Notes: generated by a model from the letters alone, not told the origin. Shown: positions 1 to 12,960, numbered from the stretch's first letter. The stretch is 64,000 nucleotides of DNA from Larix kaempferi (GCA_027924585.1 BSBM01000592.1:3002501-3066500), one strand, 5' to 3'. Numbers and translations are program-made.

Positions 1-285
1 GACTTGACTTGCCTTTTTACCTAACTCATGTAGGCTCGAACTTAACCACATAACATAATTCTGACTGGACCGACCCCCAATAGGGTGGTCTAATAACCCT
101 TTGACCCACATGACTTATACAGGGCCGACCCCAAACAAGGTTGTCTAATAACCCATCAAGTATAAGTTACGACACTTACAATATAAATAACGACACTTCC
201 GTATAGAGGAATAATAACATCTCTATAGGAATACAATATACATATATGTGAAATACATTCTGAAGTTACATATACACCAACAACA
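1..285 (-). mobile_element. LTR fragment, cut by window edge
   Basis: The reverse complement resembles the LTR at 24777-25380. It starts TGTTGGTGTATATGTAACTT (compare TGTTGAAATATTGTAACTT), followed by the same order of motifs: a 'cctctat.cgga' segment, 'gttattaga', 'ggtcggccctgta', 'gtgggtcaaagggtt' and a second 'ggtcgg'. The LTR start (TG) falls near 282-285 and the rest runs off the left edge. No polypurine tract lies next to it, so it may be a solo LTR or a 5' LTR of an element extending leftward. Same family as the element at 24777-28526 but clearly diverged. Confidence 0.6.
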
Positions 286-2056
286 CACTCTTACCAGAGC
301 GAAAATCAGCATATTTTTGCACCCTATACACTCTGTGAAATGCGAAAATCTAGTATTTCCGCGCCTGGGTTGCGTGCTGACCCGCAAAAATTCCCTCAGA
401 AATTGATTTTTTTAATTTATGTGTGGTTGATTTTAATTCATTTTTTGGTTCTCTGCTTCTGATTGATTTGCTGACATTTGTCAAACCTCTGTGACCTGTG
501 GTTGCAGTACATTGCTTGCATTTTCGAGTTTCTTTTCAACTATATTAAATCTTTCTTGATTTTCAAGATCCATTGGCAGACACCTTGAACAAATTGACAA
601 CTAGGTCACTGCTTCAGTAGCACCTACATACTCATCTTTTTATGAACCTTGTCTGCACATTCATCTTGATATCCTGTAGCAAAGCCACAAGAGTGTTTGG
701 TTTTTTTCATTCACTGTTTGAGATTGGATTTTATGAGTCTTGTGACATCATAGCTAGCTATATTCCTCCTTACCACAATTTGCAAAAAGATTGGTCATTT
801 TTGAATAATAAGGATCTTGTGAGCATATATATTTTGAAATCCTTGATCACATTATTGAGAGAGTATATTGTTTTGAAGTAGCATCTTTCTATCTATTTCA
901 TCAAAATTGATATTGGAAGACCTTTTTGAGACACTCTTTCACTTTTTGTTGAAAAGATCAAAGTCCCATTTTGTATTTGGAAGCATATCTTCATTGTTAT
1001 TTGTCACATAGTTATATTCATTAGAAGTAGAATTAATAGTAGATCAAATCCATCTTGAAATAAGTAACATTAGTTTGGCATATTCAAAAAAAAAAAGAGA
1101 GAGTGGTTTTTCAATCTTCTTTGAAAAACCTTGTGCTTGCATTGATCGACGAACTCTCTCCTTACCTTAGCTAGTATTCATTGAAATGAAAGGATTATTT
1201 GATTCATACTCATTTGCATGGTTTGAGTCAGTCATCATACAACAAGTTTCACTCCCGTTACCCGATTGAGTAATACAACAACCATTAAAATTCATCTCCC
1301 TAACTCAACACACTTTAACCTCGCTTGAGGATAAAACGAATTTGGTAGTTAGGTAGGACACTGAGGATAGGCATCCAAATAATTCCCCCTTGTCATTTTC
1401 ATCTAAGACATAATTGTTTCCCTCTAGGGTACTAAAATCCTCTTGTACTTATTGACATAGTCATCGACTAGTTTGTGGAGGGGCCTCCCATTTTTTCAGG
1501 GGTAAGCCGCGAGGACTAATTCCAGATGGACTTTGTTGAATACCGCACTCAACTTAGCGCCTAAGGGTATCTATCCATTGTCTTCCTTGTACTCTACAGT
1601 ATAGGTGATACAGGGGCTCAAAGACAGAAGTGCCTGTTAACCTTCTCCGACGTGTCATGAACGATGTATCCTAGTAACTCTTCTTCCAGGGCTCTTTTAC
1701 CCAGGATCTCTTTCGCTAGAGGGATATCCTTCCACTTCGGTCTCTCATTTAGTATTGTTTGACTTGGATGTCATCACCTTGCGAAGGATACGATTTGTCG
1801 AGGTTTCCAGCTTCTAGTTAGGAAGTTTGCTTGCTATTTCATCTTTGTAGAGGGTCTTTTTCTTTTTAGTGCTGCTTGTTGGCATTATGGCCTCTTTTGT
1901 TTCAACTCGCTTACTGTGACACCGGTCCCAACATAGTTTTTTTTTTTTTTGGCGAGCCTTGTCTTTTCGTAGCTCCCCTTTTGCACACTCTGTTGCTTTA
2001 GGGTTTTTGAGTTCTTTTTTCACAAGACTGTCCCCATAACTTGTAATCCTATCACA
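286..2056. other. No gene seen; probable 5' leader of the gypsy element in the right part
   Basis: The stretch is AT-rich up to about 1190 and holds only short chance reading frames, for instance 642-881. From about 1200 to 2056 the composition turns more balanced and the DNA leads directly into the gag-like frame starting at 2057, so it may be LTR or leader of that element. I could not find a convincing LTR boundary, a primer-binding site or a matching 3' LTR. Confidence 0.4.
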
Positions 2057-3579
2057 ATGGTTGATCAAAGGAAATCATGGAGACAACAGGGGAGAAGCCG
2101 CGACCCACCACCATGGACTTCTGGTCTGCATGCTTCAAGTATCTCTATCCCTGTTGGTCGCGAACCTGGTCGAGGTACTGTTCCACCATCTACCAGTACA
2201 ACATCTATAGTTGCTTCTGTACCCTAAGACCATGGCATCCTCTGAGAACCTCTTACAATCAGTGAAATTGTAGTGTACCTGAGATTCATGCAGTACCACA
2301 ATCCACGGTTGTTCCATAAATTCTCACCACAGTGGACACTACATTATCTTCTGAAGTTAGTACATCACATGATGTTACGCAGGAAGGCATCATCCTCCCA
2401 GAGACTAGCACTACACCAGAATCGGCCACATTATTTGATGTCCCTGAAGGATTCATTGAAACCATTGAAGAACCTGGCGAGTACATGGAAATCTTTGAAG
2501 AATATGAACCCATACCTCCTATACTATTTCATTTATCCCCTTCTGATTTTGTATACCCTATTGGACAACTGGAACCTCCACCTGTCACTACTACATCATC
2601 AAGTACCCATACTTATGAAACGAGCTCTTCTAGTAACGCACCATTCATCTTATCCTTCCCTAATATTCCTTTAGGACCTGATATTACGACATCAATTCAA
2701 TACAGTATGGTTAGTATATCCAACTCACCCCTAACATCAAAATGCTTTAGACGTGACACAACTAGAATGCTCACATCGACTTCACAATATCCCCCGGTAT
2801 CCACTTCTCAAACGACAAATCCTCCTGGTTTCCGAGCTTCCCAACCTCCATCTATCACGGAATATCGTGAATCATTCGTAGGTCATTCCGGACCCTCGGA
2901 CTTGATTATACCAGAACTTCTTCCAGACCCCTACAGGACAACTCACATTTTTTATCCAGCCTCCACTTTATGGGATACAAATCCGGGCCAATACCTCGCC
3001 GATATTCACACCATTCATATGAACGTGATGCCTGAAAGTCCTCGACTATTCTCCCGACACTTATTTTCACACAACATGTTCAACTTAACTTCAGGAGATG
3101 AACCCCTTATGAGGGATAATCCAATCTTTTCACCATCACCACCATTATCCGGAACCGGCACAATATATTCTTCACAAATCGGAACCTTTAGTGTAGTTGG
3201 CCAATCCACACTACTTCACTCTTCTAGTGTTATTATTGGAATAACGCCCACCTCTACTGTTCAAATGCCCAATGTGACTGGAGGTCATTCTTCAGCCAAA
3301 ATATATACTATTTCCAGAGGCCAGCCATTCGTTAGAACCGTTGGTCCTAGAAACCAACCTCCTCCGGTCGGACCATCCACACCCTGGGTACCACTGATCC
3401 CATTTGTTGGAGGACAACTACTTATTTCTTCCCTAAGTGGGGCTACTCAACAAACACCTCCATCCTCTTCATTGGTTCAGTGGGGCCCACATACCACATC
3501 TTTTGGAGGGATACCATTTATTAACGGCCCAACAGGAACAATTAAAAAAACCCCTCCATCAACATCATCTGCTCAGTGA
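2057..3579 (+). pseudogene. Gag N-terminal region, Pro/Ser/Thr-rich, broken
   Basis: A frame opens with ATG at 2057 (start M-V-D-Q-R-K-S-W-R-Q-Q-G-R-S), is basic and then Ser/Thr-rich, and hits stops at about 2225 and 2245. The longest open frame, 2332-3579 (415 codons), lies in another frame and continues the same style: acidic at first, then low-complexity Pro/Ser/Thr with repeats such as 'GG.PF..GP' near its end. In related plant gypsy elements such a low-complexity stretch precedes the gag capsid domain. This placement is based on position and composition, not on a recognised domain. The tail 3580-4090 keeps Pro/Gly/Asn-rich character with stops. Confidence 0.6.
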
Positions 3580-4090
3580 CGCACATATAATCCACCTGGA
3601 AGTGGACAAAATCATGTTAGTAACGCACATATAATCCACCTGGAAGTGGACAAACTCATGTTAGTATCCCAGTCGGAACTAACTTCCAAATTTCCTCATC
3701 AAGTCCAATTCCTTCTTGGGGACCTCAAATCCCATCGGTCGGGGGGTACTCCTTATTCAAAAACCTGAATCAAGCTGGGGGGGAACCCAATCAACATCAA
3801 GCTTTCATTCCCCCTAACATTAATCCCAGGATCCATTATCCCACCACCTCAAATACTCCATGGAACCCACCTCTTCAAAATCCACCTTTTAATCAGGGTG
3901 GAACAAACATCCCATGGGATCCATTTTTTCAAGAACCCCCTAACACATGTATGGGTAATCCATCACCCAACCAAGGATTTGGAAACATTCCCGGGACACA
4001 AAAATCCCAGGGGACTACACCCCTTATCCCCACCCAACAATAATTTAACAACTAGCCTCTACTTCGATTCTGAATCAGACGGTTAATCCT

Positions 4091-5390
4091 ATGATTCCGA
4101 ATACACCACTGGTTAACCAGATGGTCTATAACCCTAAAACATTTCAACAGTATCTTGCAGGTAACATGTTTGGGTACAATATGCAGCAATATGTTGTGCA
4201 AGGTCCCACAGGAATCCCTATACCCTACAATTATTACTCATTCCCGCAGCCTAATCGGCAACTTCCATTCTTGGCCACATTAGATTTTCCTAATTTGTCT
4301 GGACCAATTAACGATCCTATCTCACATGAACCTCACTGGCCACCCATTCCAACCAAACTACCATTGGACATCCCAAAGTTCGATGCCAAGCCCGAGGAAT
4401 ACCCCAAGAACCACATTATGACCTTCCATCTCTGGTGTTAATTAAACTCATTGATGGATGATTCCATTCGGTTATGGCTCTTCCAACACACCCTTTTCGA
4501 CACAACAGAAAAATGCTATATCGAGCTCTCACAACACTCCTTTCGATATTTCAATACCTTGGCCATGCAGTTCTTGACACACTTCCAGATCCCCATCCAA
4601 TACGATACTGGAACAGACTTGTTAACTTCGCTGCATCAATCCACTGCCACACATATATCCGATCACATTCATGAGTGGCGGTGACACCAAAGATTAATCA
4701 AGGCACTGATCCTGGACCAATTATTGGCTGATTGGTTCACTAAGTCATTTTTTCTCTCCATCGCCAAGGATATTTCCATGGGCGGACCTGTTACGGAGGA
4801 ACAAGCGATTTCTCGGACTCAATATATGGATTTGTTATACACCCAATCCAGAACATTATACGAGCTTATTCCTCATGATTCCCACACCATTACTGATCAA
4901 AAAAAGCTCACCATTGAACCCCCCTGTTGACAGTATCGTCGGTTCAGTAAAGGCCCAGCCTGCAAGCGAATCGAGTGGGAAACGCACTACTACTGATCCA
5001 TCTCCAACGTAGGATACACCTAATACTTCTTCTTCTCCTACTCAGTCCTCCGAAGTGAATGCCATTCAATCCTCATCACAACAATCCAGAGGAAAAAAGA
5101 AGAACAACAACGGAAAATCTAAGAAAACTTCTATGCAGGAGGAAAATCCTAGACCACAACAGACCAACAATGATAAAATGTCTAGACGAAAAGTGAAGTT
5201 TCCCTGCCTCATCTATCAGGAAGATCATTACACCAGAGACTGTCCTTAAAAATAGGAAGTCAACAAATTTGCAAAAGGTCCTTCTCACTCGGCAATGTTA
5301 ACCGATCCTTTCCCCCATCAACAACAACAACAGATGGTCACACAGGAAGCCCCGCAAGGGGGAAATTAAAATAACCCTTCCCAAGCTAAA
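4091..5390 (+). pseudogene. Gag capsid region and zinc-knuckle remnant
   Basis: The capsid-like retrotransposon gag domain is readable from 'LDIPKFDAKPEEYPKNHI' onward, through 'DSIRLWLFQ', 'FNTLAMQFLTHFQIP' and 'LADWFTKS'. Frame 2 is interrupted by TAA at about 4440 and TGA at 4682, and ends at 4930. After a frameshift, 5055-5249 encodes a Lys/Asn-rich tail and a CCHC-like knuckle written C-L-I-Y-Q-E-D-H-Y-T-R-D-C-P. The second cysteine of the CX2C pair is replaced by tyrosine, so zinc binding is probably lost. A Pro-rich linker in the same frame follows at 5391-5660. Confidence 0.8.
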
Positions 5391-5634
5391 ATGTCCTCAA
5401 ATCGCGACATCCTTATGATGACTAATGAGTTGGTCCACATATCTACATGTACAAATAAATATGATCCCCCGGGCTCGAACAAAACTGAGACTTCCCAAGG
5501 CAAGTATCCCTCAGAAGAATCTCCCTCAACACCTCCCCCCAATGGTCCTCTCCACATTGAGAGACCTGTTGCTGAAACTATGTTGCGCCCACCCAAGGCC
5601 ACCATTCTGAAAGCCACATTCAATCATAACGCAC

Positions 5635-6357
5635 GTGCATACCATAACTATAACATCTGAATACTTGGCTCAGTCGCCATGTGCCATGTCGACCCTCGAA
5701 GTTCTCCAACACTGTCCTACACAGCGTAGAACTTTATTATCAGCATTAGGAGCTGTTGATCCAGACTCTTCCAACACAATTTTGTTTAAATTGGAATGCT
5801 TCAAGCCTAGGATTTCCCACCAGTTAACCTTCCAGATTCATACTTGGATACGTGGAAACAAAATCCATCATACCATTTTGGACAAAGGTGCTTCCACCTC
5901 GATCATGTCTTTAACCTTCTGGAGAGCCATTGGTTCTCTGGAATTGGCCCAATATCCTATTACTTTAAAAGCATTTGATGGACGTGGTTTTCAACCGTAC
6001 AGACTCATCCCATCGCTTGCCATAGAGCTAGGGGGGAAAACTGTGTCTATTCACGTGGAAATCGTGGATGCTCCGTTAGACTACAATCTCTTACTCGGTC
6101 GCAATTGGTTTTATGCCGTGACCTCCATAGCATCCTCTGTTTTTATCTTAGTACAATTCCCCCATCAAGGGAAGATCGTGATGATAGACCAATTGGATTT
6201 TTGCACTCCGGATATACATCAGAATTCAACCAACAATGTCCCATTGCTGGAAAGATCCCAGCCTGACTTTGAATACATTGGTGTTGGTCTTTTGAAGGAC
6301 TCCTCTATCATAAGGGTATTTTTGGATGTTCCACCCTGGTCTTTTCAATTAACATGA
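5635..6357 (+). pseudogene. Retroviral-type aspartic protease domain of gypsy pol
   Basis: The open frame of 240 codons covers the pepsin-like retrotransposon protease. The catalytic triplet reads D-K-G-A-S-T (D codon at 5881), where related elements have D-E-G-A-S or D-S/T-G-A. Downstream come 'LKAFDGRGFQP', 'LAIELGGKTVSI' and 'APLDYNLLLGRNWFY', matching the flap and the hydrophobic-Gly (LLLGR) ends of the fold. The domain is open, but the frames on both sides are shifted, so it could not be made as part of Gag-Pol. Confidence 0.8.
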
Positions 6358-7877
6358 TTTCAAGAAGCACATCTCCACCCTACGAATCTACTGACTCATG
6401 GGTGATATCGAGTCCCTCCGAGTTCAAAACCCTTGGCACCACGATGCTTTTGAACCGAAATTTGGAAACCTATCAGGCGATTCAGTCGGCTCCCAACTGG
6501 ATCAACACACTTGACCACCATCAAGTGGTTGGTTCATCATCTCGAATCCCTTCATCCTTACCATTCAATGACTCCCTTACACATACTTTTCCTACAGACG
6601 ATTCTATTATGGAGATCATGAGTCTGGATGAACCTTCTTGGGCAGATCACCACCATCGATCATCTTTCCCCACGATTCAAGTGATAGACCCCAACTCTGA
6701 ATCCACAGTTTTATTGTATAATGTCAACACTAAGACTTTCATCCATACATTTGATGTATTCTCTGAAGAGAACTTAGTGAACATCATGGAGACCATCCCT
6801 ATTGACATATCTGTGATACCTGGTGTCGTGGAACACATCCATATCGAAAAAACATGTACTCCTATGTAGATAGAATTTTACACTTCCCTATTTAAAGCAT
6901 TCTGCGACATTTTCGCTTGGAAGTGTGAAGAAATGCCAGGGATAGACCCATCCATTGTGGTACATGAAATTCAATTCTATCCTGGTTACCGACCAGTCCT
7001 GTAGAAACTTCGTCCCGTGCATCCTCGGACAACAGCTTCCATTAAAGTGGAAGTTGAAAAACTTCTTCGTGCTGGGTTCATCTATCTTGTCCCATTGACA
7101 GACTGGGTGTCCAACATCATCCTCGTCGCAAAGAAATAGGGCATGATCAGGGTCTGCGTCGATTATAGAGATTTGAACAAGGCTTGTCCAAAGGAAAATT
7201 ATCCCACATATTTCATCAACCAGATTATCGATAACTCTGTCGGGAGTGTCATCTTCTCATTTATGGATGGCTTCTCTAGCTACAATCAGATAGAGATACT
7301 CCCTTCCAACTAGCACAAGACCGCCTTTATTTTCCCATGGGGGACCTTTGCATACCGCAAGTTACCCTTTGGTCTTAAGAATACCAAAGCCACCTTTCAA
7401 CGAGCTATGTCATACGTGTTTCATGACATAAAACATGTTGTAGAGCTGTATTTGGATGACTTACCTGCTCATTCTAATATGAGAGAGAATCACCCAGATC
7501 ATCTGAGTGCCATTTTCTCACGATGCCGCCATTACAACATACGTTTGAATCCAAAAAAATGTGTGTTATGCGTAGAAGCCGACAGACTATTGGGATTCAT
7601 TATTTCCAAAGATGGCATACGCCTAGACCCTGCGAAGGTAGAATCTATTCTAGCCCTGCCTTCACCCTCCAACATCACAAAACTCTAGAGTTTGCAAGGG
7701 GATGCAAACGTTTTACGCCGCTTTGTATGCAATTTTGACAAGATAACGAAGGGCTACATGAGGCTTCTAAAGAAATATGTCCCATTCTTTTCGGACGGCG
7801 AAGCCCAACGGTCATTTGAAAACTTAAAGAAATCCTTGACCAACGCTCCCGTCATTCAACCCCTCAATTATACATGA
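6354..7877 (+). pseudogene. Reverse transcriptase region of gypsy pol
   Basis: Frame 0 runs through a linker (6354-6869, open) into RT with several in-frame stops: near 6868, 7002 (end of 'YRPVL'), 7137 (after 'VAKK'), 7312 and 7688. Recognisable RT blocks are 'EVEKLLRAGFIY', 'RVCVDYRDLNKACPKENYP', 'FSFMDGFSSYNQI', 'AFIFPWGTFAYRKLPFGLKN', and the active-site Y-L-D-D at 7449-7460, followed by 'LGFIISKDGIRLDP'. The catalytic aspartates are kept; function is lost through the stops. The connection/thumb region continues to 7877. Confidence 0.9.
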
Positions 7878-8425
7878 GACTTTATTCTATATCTCGTCAC
7901 TTCCCTCACCTTCATTGGCATAGTTTGGTGCGGGAAGATGAAAACGGTAATGAATATGTGATTTATTATCTTAGTAAGAGTCTTTTAGACTCTAAAACCC
8001 GTTATTCACATGTGGAGAAGCTGCCTCTGGCTATAGTATTTGTTGTCAATAGATTCCGCCATTACATACTGCTCAGGAAAACTACTGTAATTGCAGACTT
8101 CAATCCCATGTATTATATCCTAACATGTCAAGTGCTAGTGGGAAAATACCCTCAATGGATTGTAGTTCTCCAAGAATTTGACTTGGAATTTTCCGAGGAA
8201 AAAGCAAAGAAATCCTTGGTTTTCGCCAAGCTTATATGTGCATTTCCCCGTGCCATTGACCAAGTTGAGCCCGTCGATTCTCTTCCTGATGAATCGTTGT
8301 TTCTCATTGGCACGTCTGATCCTTGGTATGGAGATATCATTTTGTATCTCCAAACCCAACATTCTTGGCCGAACCTCAACCAAGATGAACGTCATTGTAT
8401 CCGACATCACTCCAAATGCTCCTGA
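7874..8425 (+). pseudogene. RNase H region of gypsy pol, frameshifted
   Basis: Following a frameshift near 7874 the sequence 'VIYYLSKSLLDSKTRYSHVEKLPLAIVF' appears, then 'RFRHYILLRKTTVIADFNPMYYIL' and 'WIVVLQEFDLEF'. These are the conserved central and C-terminal blocks of the plant gypsy RNase H domain. The first catalytic block sits at the damaged 7860-7940 junction and is not clean in any one frame. Confidence 0.8.
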
Positions 8426-9489
8426 GAGTTAGGGATACACTTTCTCGCCATGGTGTTGACTCCATTATCCGACGTTGTCTAACTTTAGACGAGACTAAAC
8501 ATGTTCTTAATAACTGCCACTCTAGAGCATGTGGTGGTCACCTTTCTGGGATGGCTACAGTCCATAAAATCTTACGCGCAGGATACTTCTGGCCCACAAT
8601 CTTTAAAGACTATATCGAGACAGTCAAGAATTGTCCTCCATGTCAATTCTTCCATAGCAAGAAGCGCTCGCATCCTGCTCCACTCGATCCTGTTATTGTT
8701 GTCAGTCCCTTTGCAAAATAGGGTATCGATTTCATGCATTGTACGCCTACTTCAACCGGCGGGCATGGCTATGTCATAGTAGCTGTGGATTATTTTACTA
8801 AATGGCTTGAAGCAATGCCTACTTACGCAGAAGATGAAAAAACAACTGCACTTTTCATATTCAACCATATCATTTCTAGGTTCGGTGTTCCACGGGCTAT
8901 CCTGACCGATCATGGTTCCCATTTTAGGAACCATATGATTGATGAAATAAGCGCTAAGTTGGGTTTTCGGCACAAAAACTCAACACCATATTACCCATAG
9001 GCGAACAGTCAAGTAGAAGCCATAAATAAGGTCTTGAAGCGAATGATCCAATGCACTATAGGTACTCACGAGTCCAATTGGAACTTAGCTCTGTTTTCTG
9101 CTCTTTGGGCCTATCGAACCTCAGTAAAAAATGCAACCGACTTTACACCATTTCAACTGGTGTATGGCCTGGAGGCGATCTTACCTATTGAATGTGAAAT
9201 CCAATCACTGAAACTAGCCATCGAGCTACTTCCCAATACAACCTTTGAGGAGGAACGGTTCTTGTATCTAGCCAAGCTAGACGAAACCCGCCGCGATGCC
9301 ACATTAGCGAATGAAGCTCATAAAAAGTGCGTCAAATCCCAGTATGACAAATCCATCCAACCTTGGATATTCAATGAAGGGGACTTAGTCCTTACCTATG
9401 ATCAAATGCATGATAAGTTAGAGAAATTTCATGTCCCCAATTTTGGCTCGCGAGTTCCATGGGTGAAAGGGGACAAGATCAATCCCTAA
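8395..9489 (+). pseudogene. Integrase of gypsy pol with two in-frame stops
   Basis: Frame 1 shows the N-terminal zinc-binding HHCC block ('CHSRACGGHLSG' up to 'NCPPCQ') and the DDE core: D in 'VAVDYFTKW', D in 'AILTDHGSHFRN', E in 'SQVEAINKVLKRM'. TAG stops interrupt it at about 8719 (after 'SPFAK') and 8998 (after 'PYYP'). 'LWAYRTSVKNATDFTPFQLVYGLEA' and 'YDKSIQPWIFNEGDLVL' follow. The usual ending (a 'GP..V' block) is missing because homology breaks off near 9430, at the edge of another LTR-like sequence. Confidence 0.9.
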
Positions 9490-11309
9490 TGGAATTAAAT
9501 GGTATTAATTCTATTTGCTTAGAATCACTTTTAGCCCAAGTCTCACAAATTGGAAAATTTATTTATTAAAGGTAATTTTGATAAATAAAATTAATGGATA
9601 ATGAACAAGTGGGCCAAGAGGGCACCCATGTGGAAGATGTTGCCAAAAATGGAGTAGGGTGTATTTTTGGAGGCAATTATACCACAGGATTTAATTAATC
9701 ATTAATTAATTGATTAAATAATGAAGTTGGAATTAATTCTGATTTGTATTATTTTTTATTAATATTTTATTTGTTATGTTGAATAAATGGAAAAATTGGC
9801 TCACCAATTCGAATTAGTGGATAAGGTTGGAGGAATTACTTGGAGTAGAAGTCAAGTAAGCATTAGCGTCCAAAAATGTTGCCAAAAATTAGAAAAGAGG
9901 AATATTTCAGGAAAAGCAGCATAAATCCAGAAAGCAAGAAAGTATGAAAAGCAGGAAAGTTCAGAAAAGAAGAAAAAGAGGAAAAAGAGGAAAAAAGAAG
10001 GAAAGCCAAAGCAAAGCAAGCAAGCTAAACATGGAAAGTATGTCCACTAATGGGTGACTTATTATCACAGGTCATCAAGCCAAGTAACTTCCTCAACAAG
10101 TCAACATGAATTCTATAAAAGAATGATTCCAACTCCATTTCACATCTTTTGCTAGTGTGAGGAATTTTATGAATGCATTTGTGCATCCAAGACTTGGGAG
10201 GTGTGCCCCTAGTCAAGCATGGGAGATGTGCCCTAGATTTCTGTGAAAATATGATGGAATCCATCCATTATCACTGATTTTATTTGCAGGTACTAAATCT
10301 TACCAGGTCGAATTAGAAGTTGAGAGCTATCTTCATCAAAGTCAGAGATCGAATCCTTCCTCCTTCTATTCTACAACTAGTTTCTTATGTGCAAGAGGAG
10401 AGACTCTTCCTTCATATTATTAGAGGCATATTGGCCTATTTATGATGTAATAATAGATTATTTAATGTTCTGATATCAGTCGCTTCAGTACAAATTACAA
10501 AACTCTTATTTCTTCTCCAATTATGCACCCCTGCTAGATTTAGCTAGATTTTCACTAGCGTTCAATTAATGGTTCATAAGTCAATGAGTAAAGGTCCAAA
10601 TGAATCCATTCCTATTCCTGTACTTAGATAATATATCACATGTCATGATCCAACCACTTTTTCAGAATTTTGAGTTCCTTTGAGCATTGTTTGGGAGTCC
10701 ATAAGTCGAACAAGTTGAGCTGTCCTAAATTGCTATTTTACTAGTTTTTTTTATCATGCTTTCCCAGATCTACATATAACTTTATGAAATGTTATTTTAT
10801 GATTCAATGACTGTAAATGAATGATTATTAGACTCTCTAATGTCTACAACAACCTTTTCCAACCCTCAGTCAATTTCCCTACGCATACTAGTCTGCATAT
10901 GCTGAGAACCCCAGGAGCATTGGAGTAGAGTTCAGCCGGGATGTTATTGAAACATAAATGGTCTCAGTACATTGTGCAGAGGTATAAATTCATATCAGAA
11001 CCTTTCATCCATCCATAGCCTTCGCACTTTCCCATCTCCAACAATTCTAGCTTCCTTAGTCATACTTTTGATCAAATTTGAGAAACCTAGAGTCTTTGTA
11101 TCACTTGCATAAGTTTGTACATTAAAGTGCTACCTCCATGAACACAAATATCAATTTATTAATCCTTCCCAACTCCCTGATCTAGTTTGTATATGTGGAT
11201 GTACCTAGGAAGCCTTGTTGTAGACTTCGGCGATGTCGATGTAAATGGTCTCCGTGGTTTGTACAAAGGATCCTAAAATTTTTCCTTCTGTCTAACTTGA
11301 TTCTGCACA
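9430..11309 (+). mobile_element. LTR copy 1 of a second LTR element (3' end missing)
   Basis: The segment 9998-11309 is repeated, with substitutions and small indels, at 13086-14432. The shared part includes a TATA-like box (10114-10120) followed by transcribed-looking AT-rich DNA, as in an LTR. The left limit near 9430 is where gypsy integrase homology ends, and TGTCCCC there could be the LTR start, but this is not proven. The last ~180 bp present in copy 2 are absent. 9490-9997 contains no gene; 9930-10020 is an A/G-rich stretch with 'aagcaaagc'-type short repeats. Confidence 0.55.
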
Positions 11310-11334
11310 AGTCCTATGGTTGTAGGAGCTATGG

Positions 11335-12430
11335 TTGTAGGTGTTATTCATGGTGATTGAGACTACAAAATGGAGTTTCGGGCACAAGTCCTATTATTTT
11401 CCTATTATGACATTGGATAGACCTTTAGCACAATCTTGTTGCAGAACTAACATATTGATGGCATGTAGAGAACCCTTGGAGGTGGTTGTTAACCAAAAAA
11501 GGTCATATGTGAAGGTTTGAGGGCATGTTAATGGTGTTTTATTTTAAGAAACCCTATCTAGAGATTAAGGATAATACTTCACTCTACAAACCAATGTTAA
11601 GGGCTATAGGATGTTGTTTCTTACTAGGACTATGGTTAATGCCTCAAGACCCATCCACAATGTGTGAAACATATTAATTGCACCAATATACAATTCCTCA
11701 AGAAAAGACCCCCTATCAAGGGTTCGTGTTGTTGTGTCTATGGTTTGTTTGTGGAACATGAGATCAAGAAGGTTCAATTAGGGGTTAAAGCCCTTGTTTA
11801 CCACATTGGCCATCTGGTATGGTACAAACATATTTCTAGTGGATAAACCACTCTAAGTCCTGTATAGAACCACTACAAAAGACTAATGAGATGGTACAAG
11901 GAATCACTCAAGGCTCTCAAGTTTGAGAAGATTCAACAATATCCATGAAGTTCTTAGTTTCCTCCCTCGACCATGTTCAGAATCTTGCAACCCATCCTTA
12001 AGAGAAGGTTTGTACTATAGTTTGTAGGTAATGATCATGGGTATTGATTATGACATTAGAAATACCGCTAGACTTATTCTTGGTGCACAACTAATGTATT
12101 GATGGAATCTAGAGTATTATTGGAGGTGATTGTTAACCAACATAGGTCATACATGGAGGTTTGAAAAACATTTTTTTTTTTGTATTAATATAAAAGTCAA
12201 GATTGTTTATGACTAAAATCTCGATGTTGACATGGATTGATAATGTGAATGATAATGTTATTAATAAAATATTAATAATAGTGTATGAGTATTACGATTA
12301 TAAATATGTAAATTTTATTAATATTATTATTATAATGATAATATTATTAATGTTTTTATTATTATATGTATTAATAATGAACTATTAATAATACTAGATA
12401 GATATTTGTAACATTTTGATTATACAAATT
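11335..12430 (+). repeat. Dispersed repeat, two diverged halves; second half copied at 19186-19880
   Basis: The segment 11740-12430 matches 19186-19880 almost base for base, starting at 'tttgtggaac' and ending in an ATT-rich tract. Within it, 12045-12165 is a diverged repeat of 11400-11520 ('tattatgacatt', 'gttgttaacca', 'ggaggtttga' in the same order), so the unit itself arose by an old tandem duplication. No coding capacity. Probably part of a TE, since both copies flank LTR-element DNA. Confidence 0.6.
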
Positions 12431-12556
12431 TTATAAAATGTTAAATTACGAATTAATTTTCATAAAATCTAAAATAACAAACTTGATCTCTATCATTATA
12501 TGAACAATTTATTCATACTATCATTAATTTTTACCTAAAACTCTTTTTAATTTTTA

Positions 12557-12960
12557 CACAAAATACTTCATAGTTTTGGGCAGAAAGTGACCGTGTAAGG
12601 TGGAAAATGGACGCAGACTCAAATCGGCTTCAGATTCGTATCAATAAGTAGAAATGAAAACCATATACAAAGAATATAAAATAAAATAAGCACTACCATA
12701 CTGGTATGAATCAGACAATTCTGGAATCAGTTGTGGAATTTCCTCGAGAGGATCTAAAATTGGTGGTATGTTGAACAAAGATTCCATCTACGGAGACACA
12801 AAATACTTCATAGTTTTGGGTAGTGACTGTGTAAGGTGGAAAATGGAGGCAGACTCAAATCCGCTTCAGATTCGTATCAGTAAATAGAAATAAAAACCAT
12901 ATACAAAGAATATATAATAAAATAAGCACTGTTATGAATCAGAGAATTCTTAGACAGGTC
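12557..12960. repeat. Imperfect tandem duplication, 240 bp offset
   Basis: The block beginning 'acacaaaatacttcatag' at 12557 recurs at 12797 with the same downstream order: 'gtgtaaggtggaaaatgg', 'cagactcaaat', 'cagattcgtatca', 'ccatatacaaagaat'. The second unit lacks part of the first. The DNA following it (12930-13022) is found again at 19906-20000. Confidence 0.7.

Larger units (their letters stand above)
2057..9489 (+). mobile_element. Degenerate Ty3/gypsy LTR retrotransposon body
   Basis: The parts follow in the order gag, protease, reverse transcriptase, RNase H, integrase, which is the Ty3/gypsy order (in Ty1/copia integrase precedes RT). All carry premature stops or frameshifts, so no polyprotein can be made. 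The frame changes between 2230 and 2332, near 3580, between 4930 and 5055, near 5635, near 6354, near 7874 and near 8395. The RT aspartates (YLDD at 7449-7460) and the integrase D, D, E residues are still readable, so decay is by scattered mutation rather than large deletion. Homology stops abruptly around 9430 inside the integrase C-terminal part, where another LTR sequence begins. The protease and RT wording suggests a non-chromoviral plant lineage (Tat/Athila-like), which is a guess. No LTR pair of its own is visible. Confidence 0.9.

Noticed and set aside
642-881. 79-codon frame near the left end
   Set aside because: AT-rich, no domain, no neighbours; likely chance.
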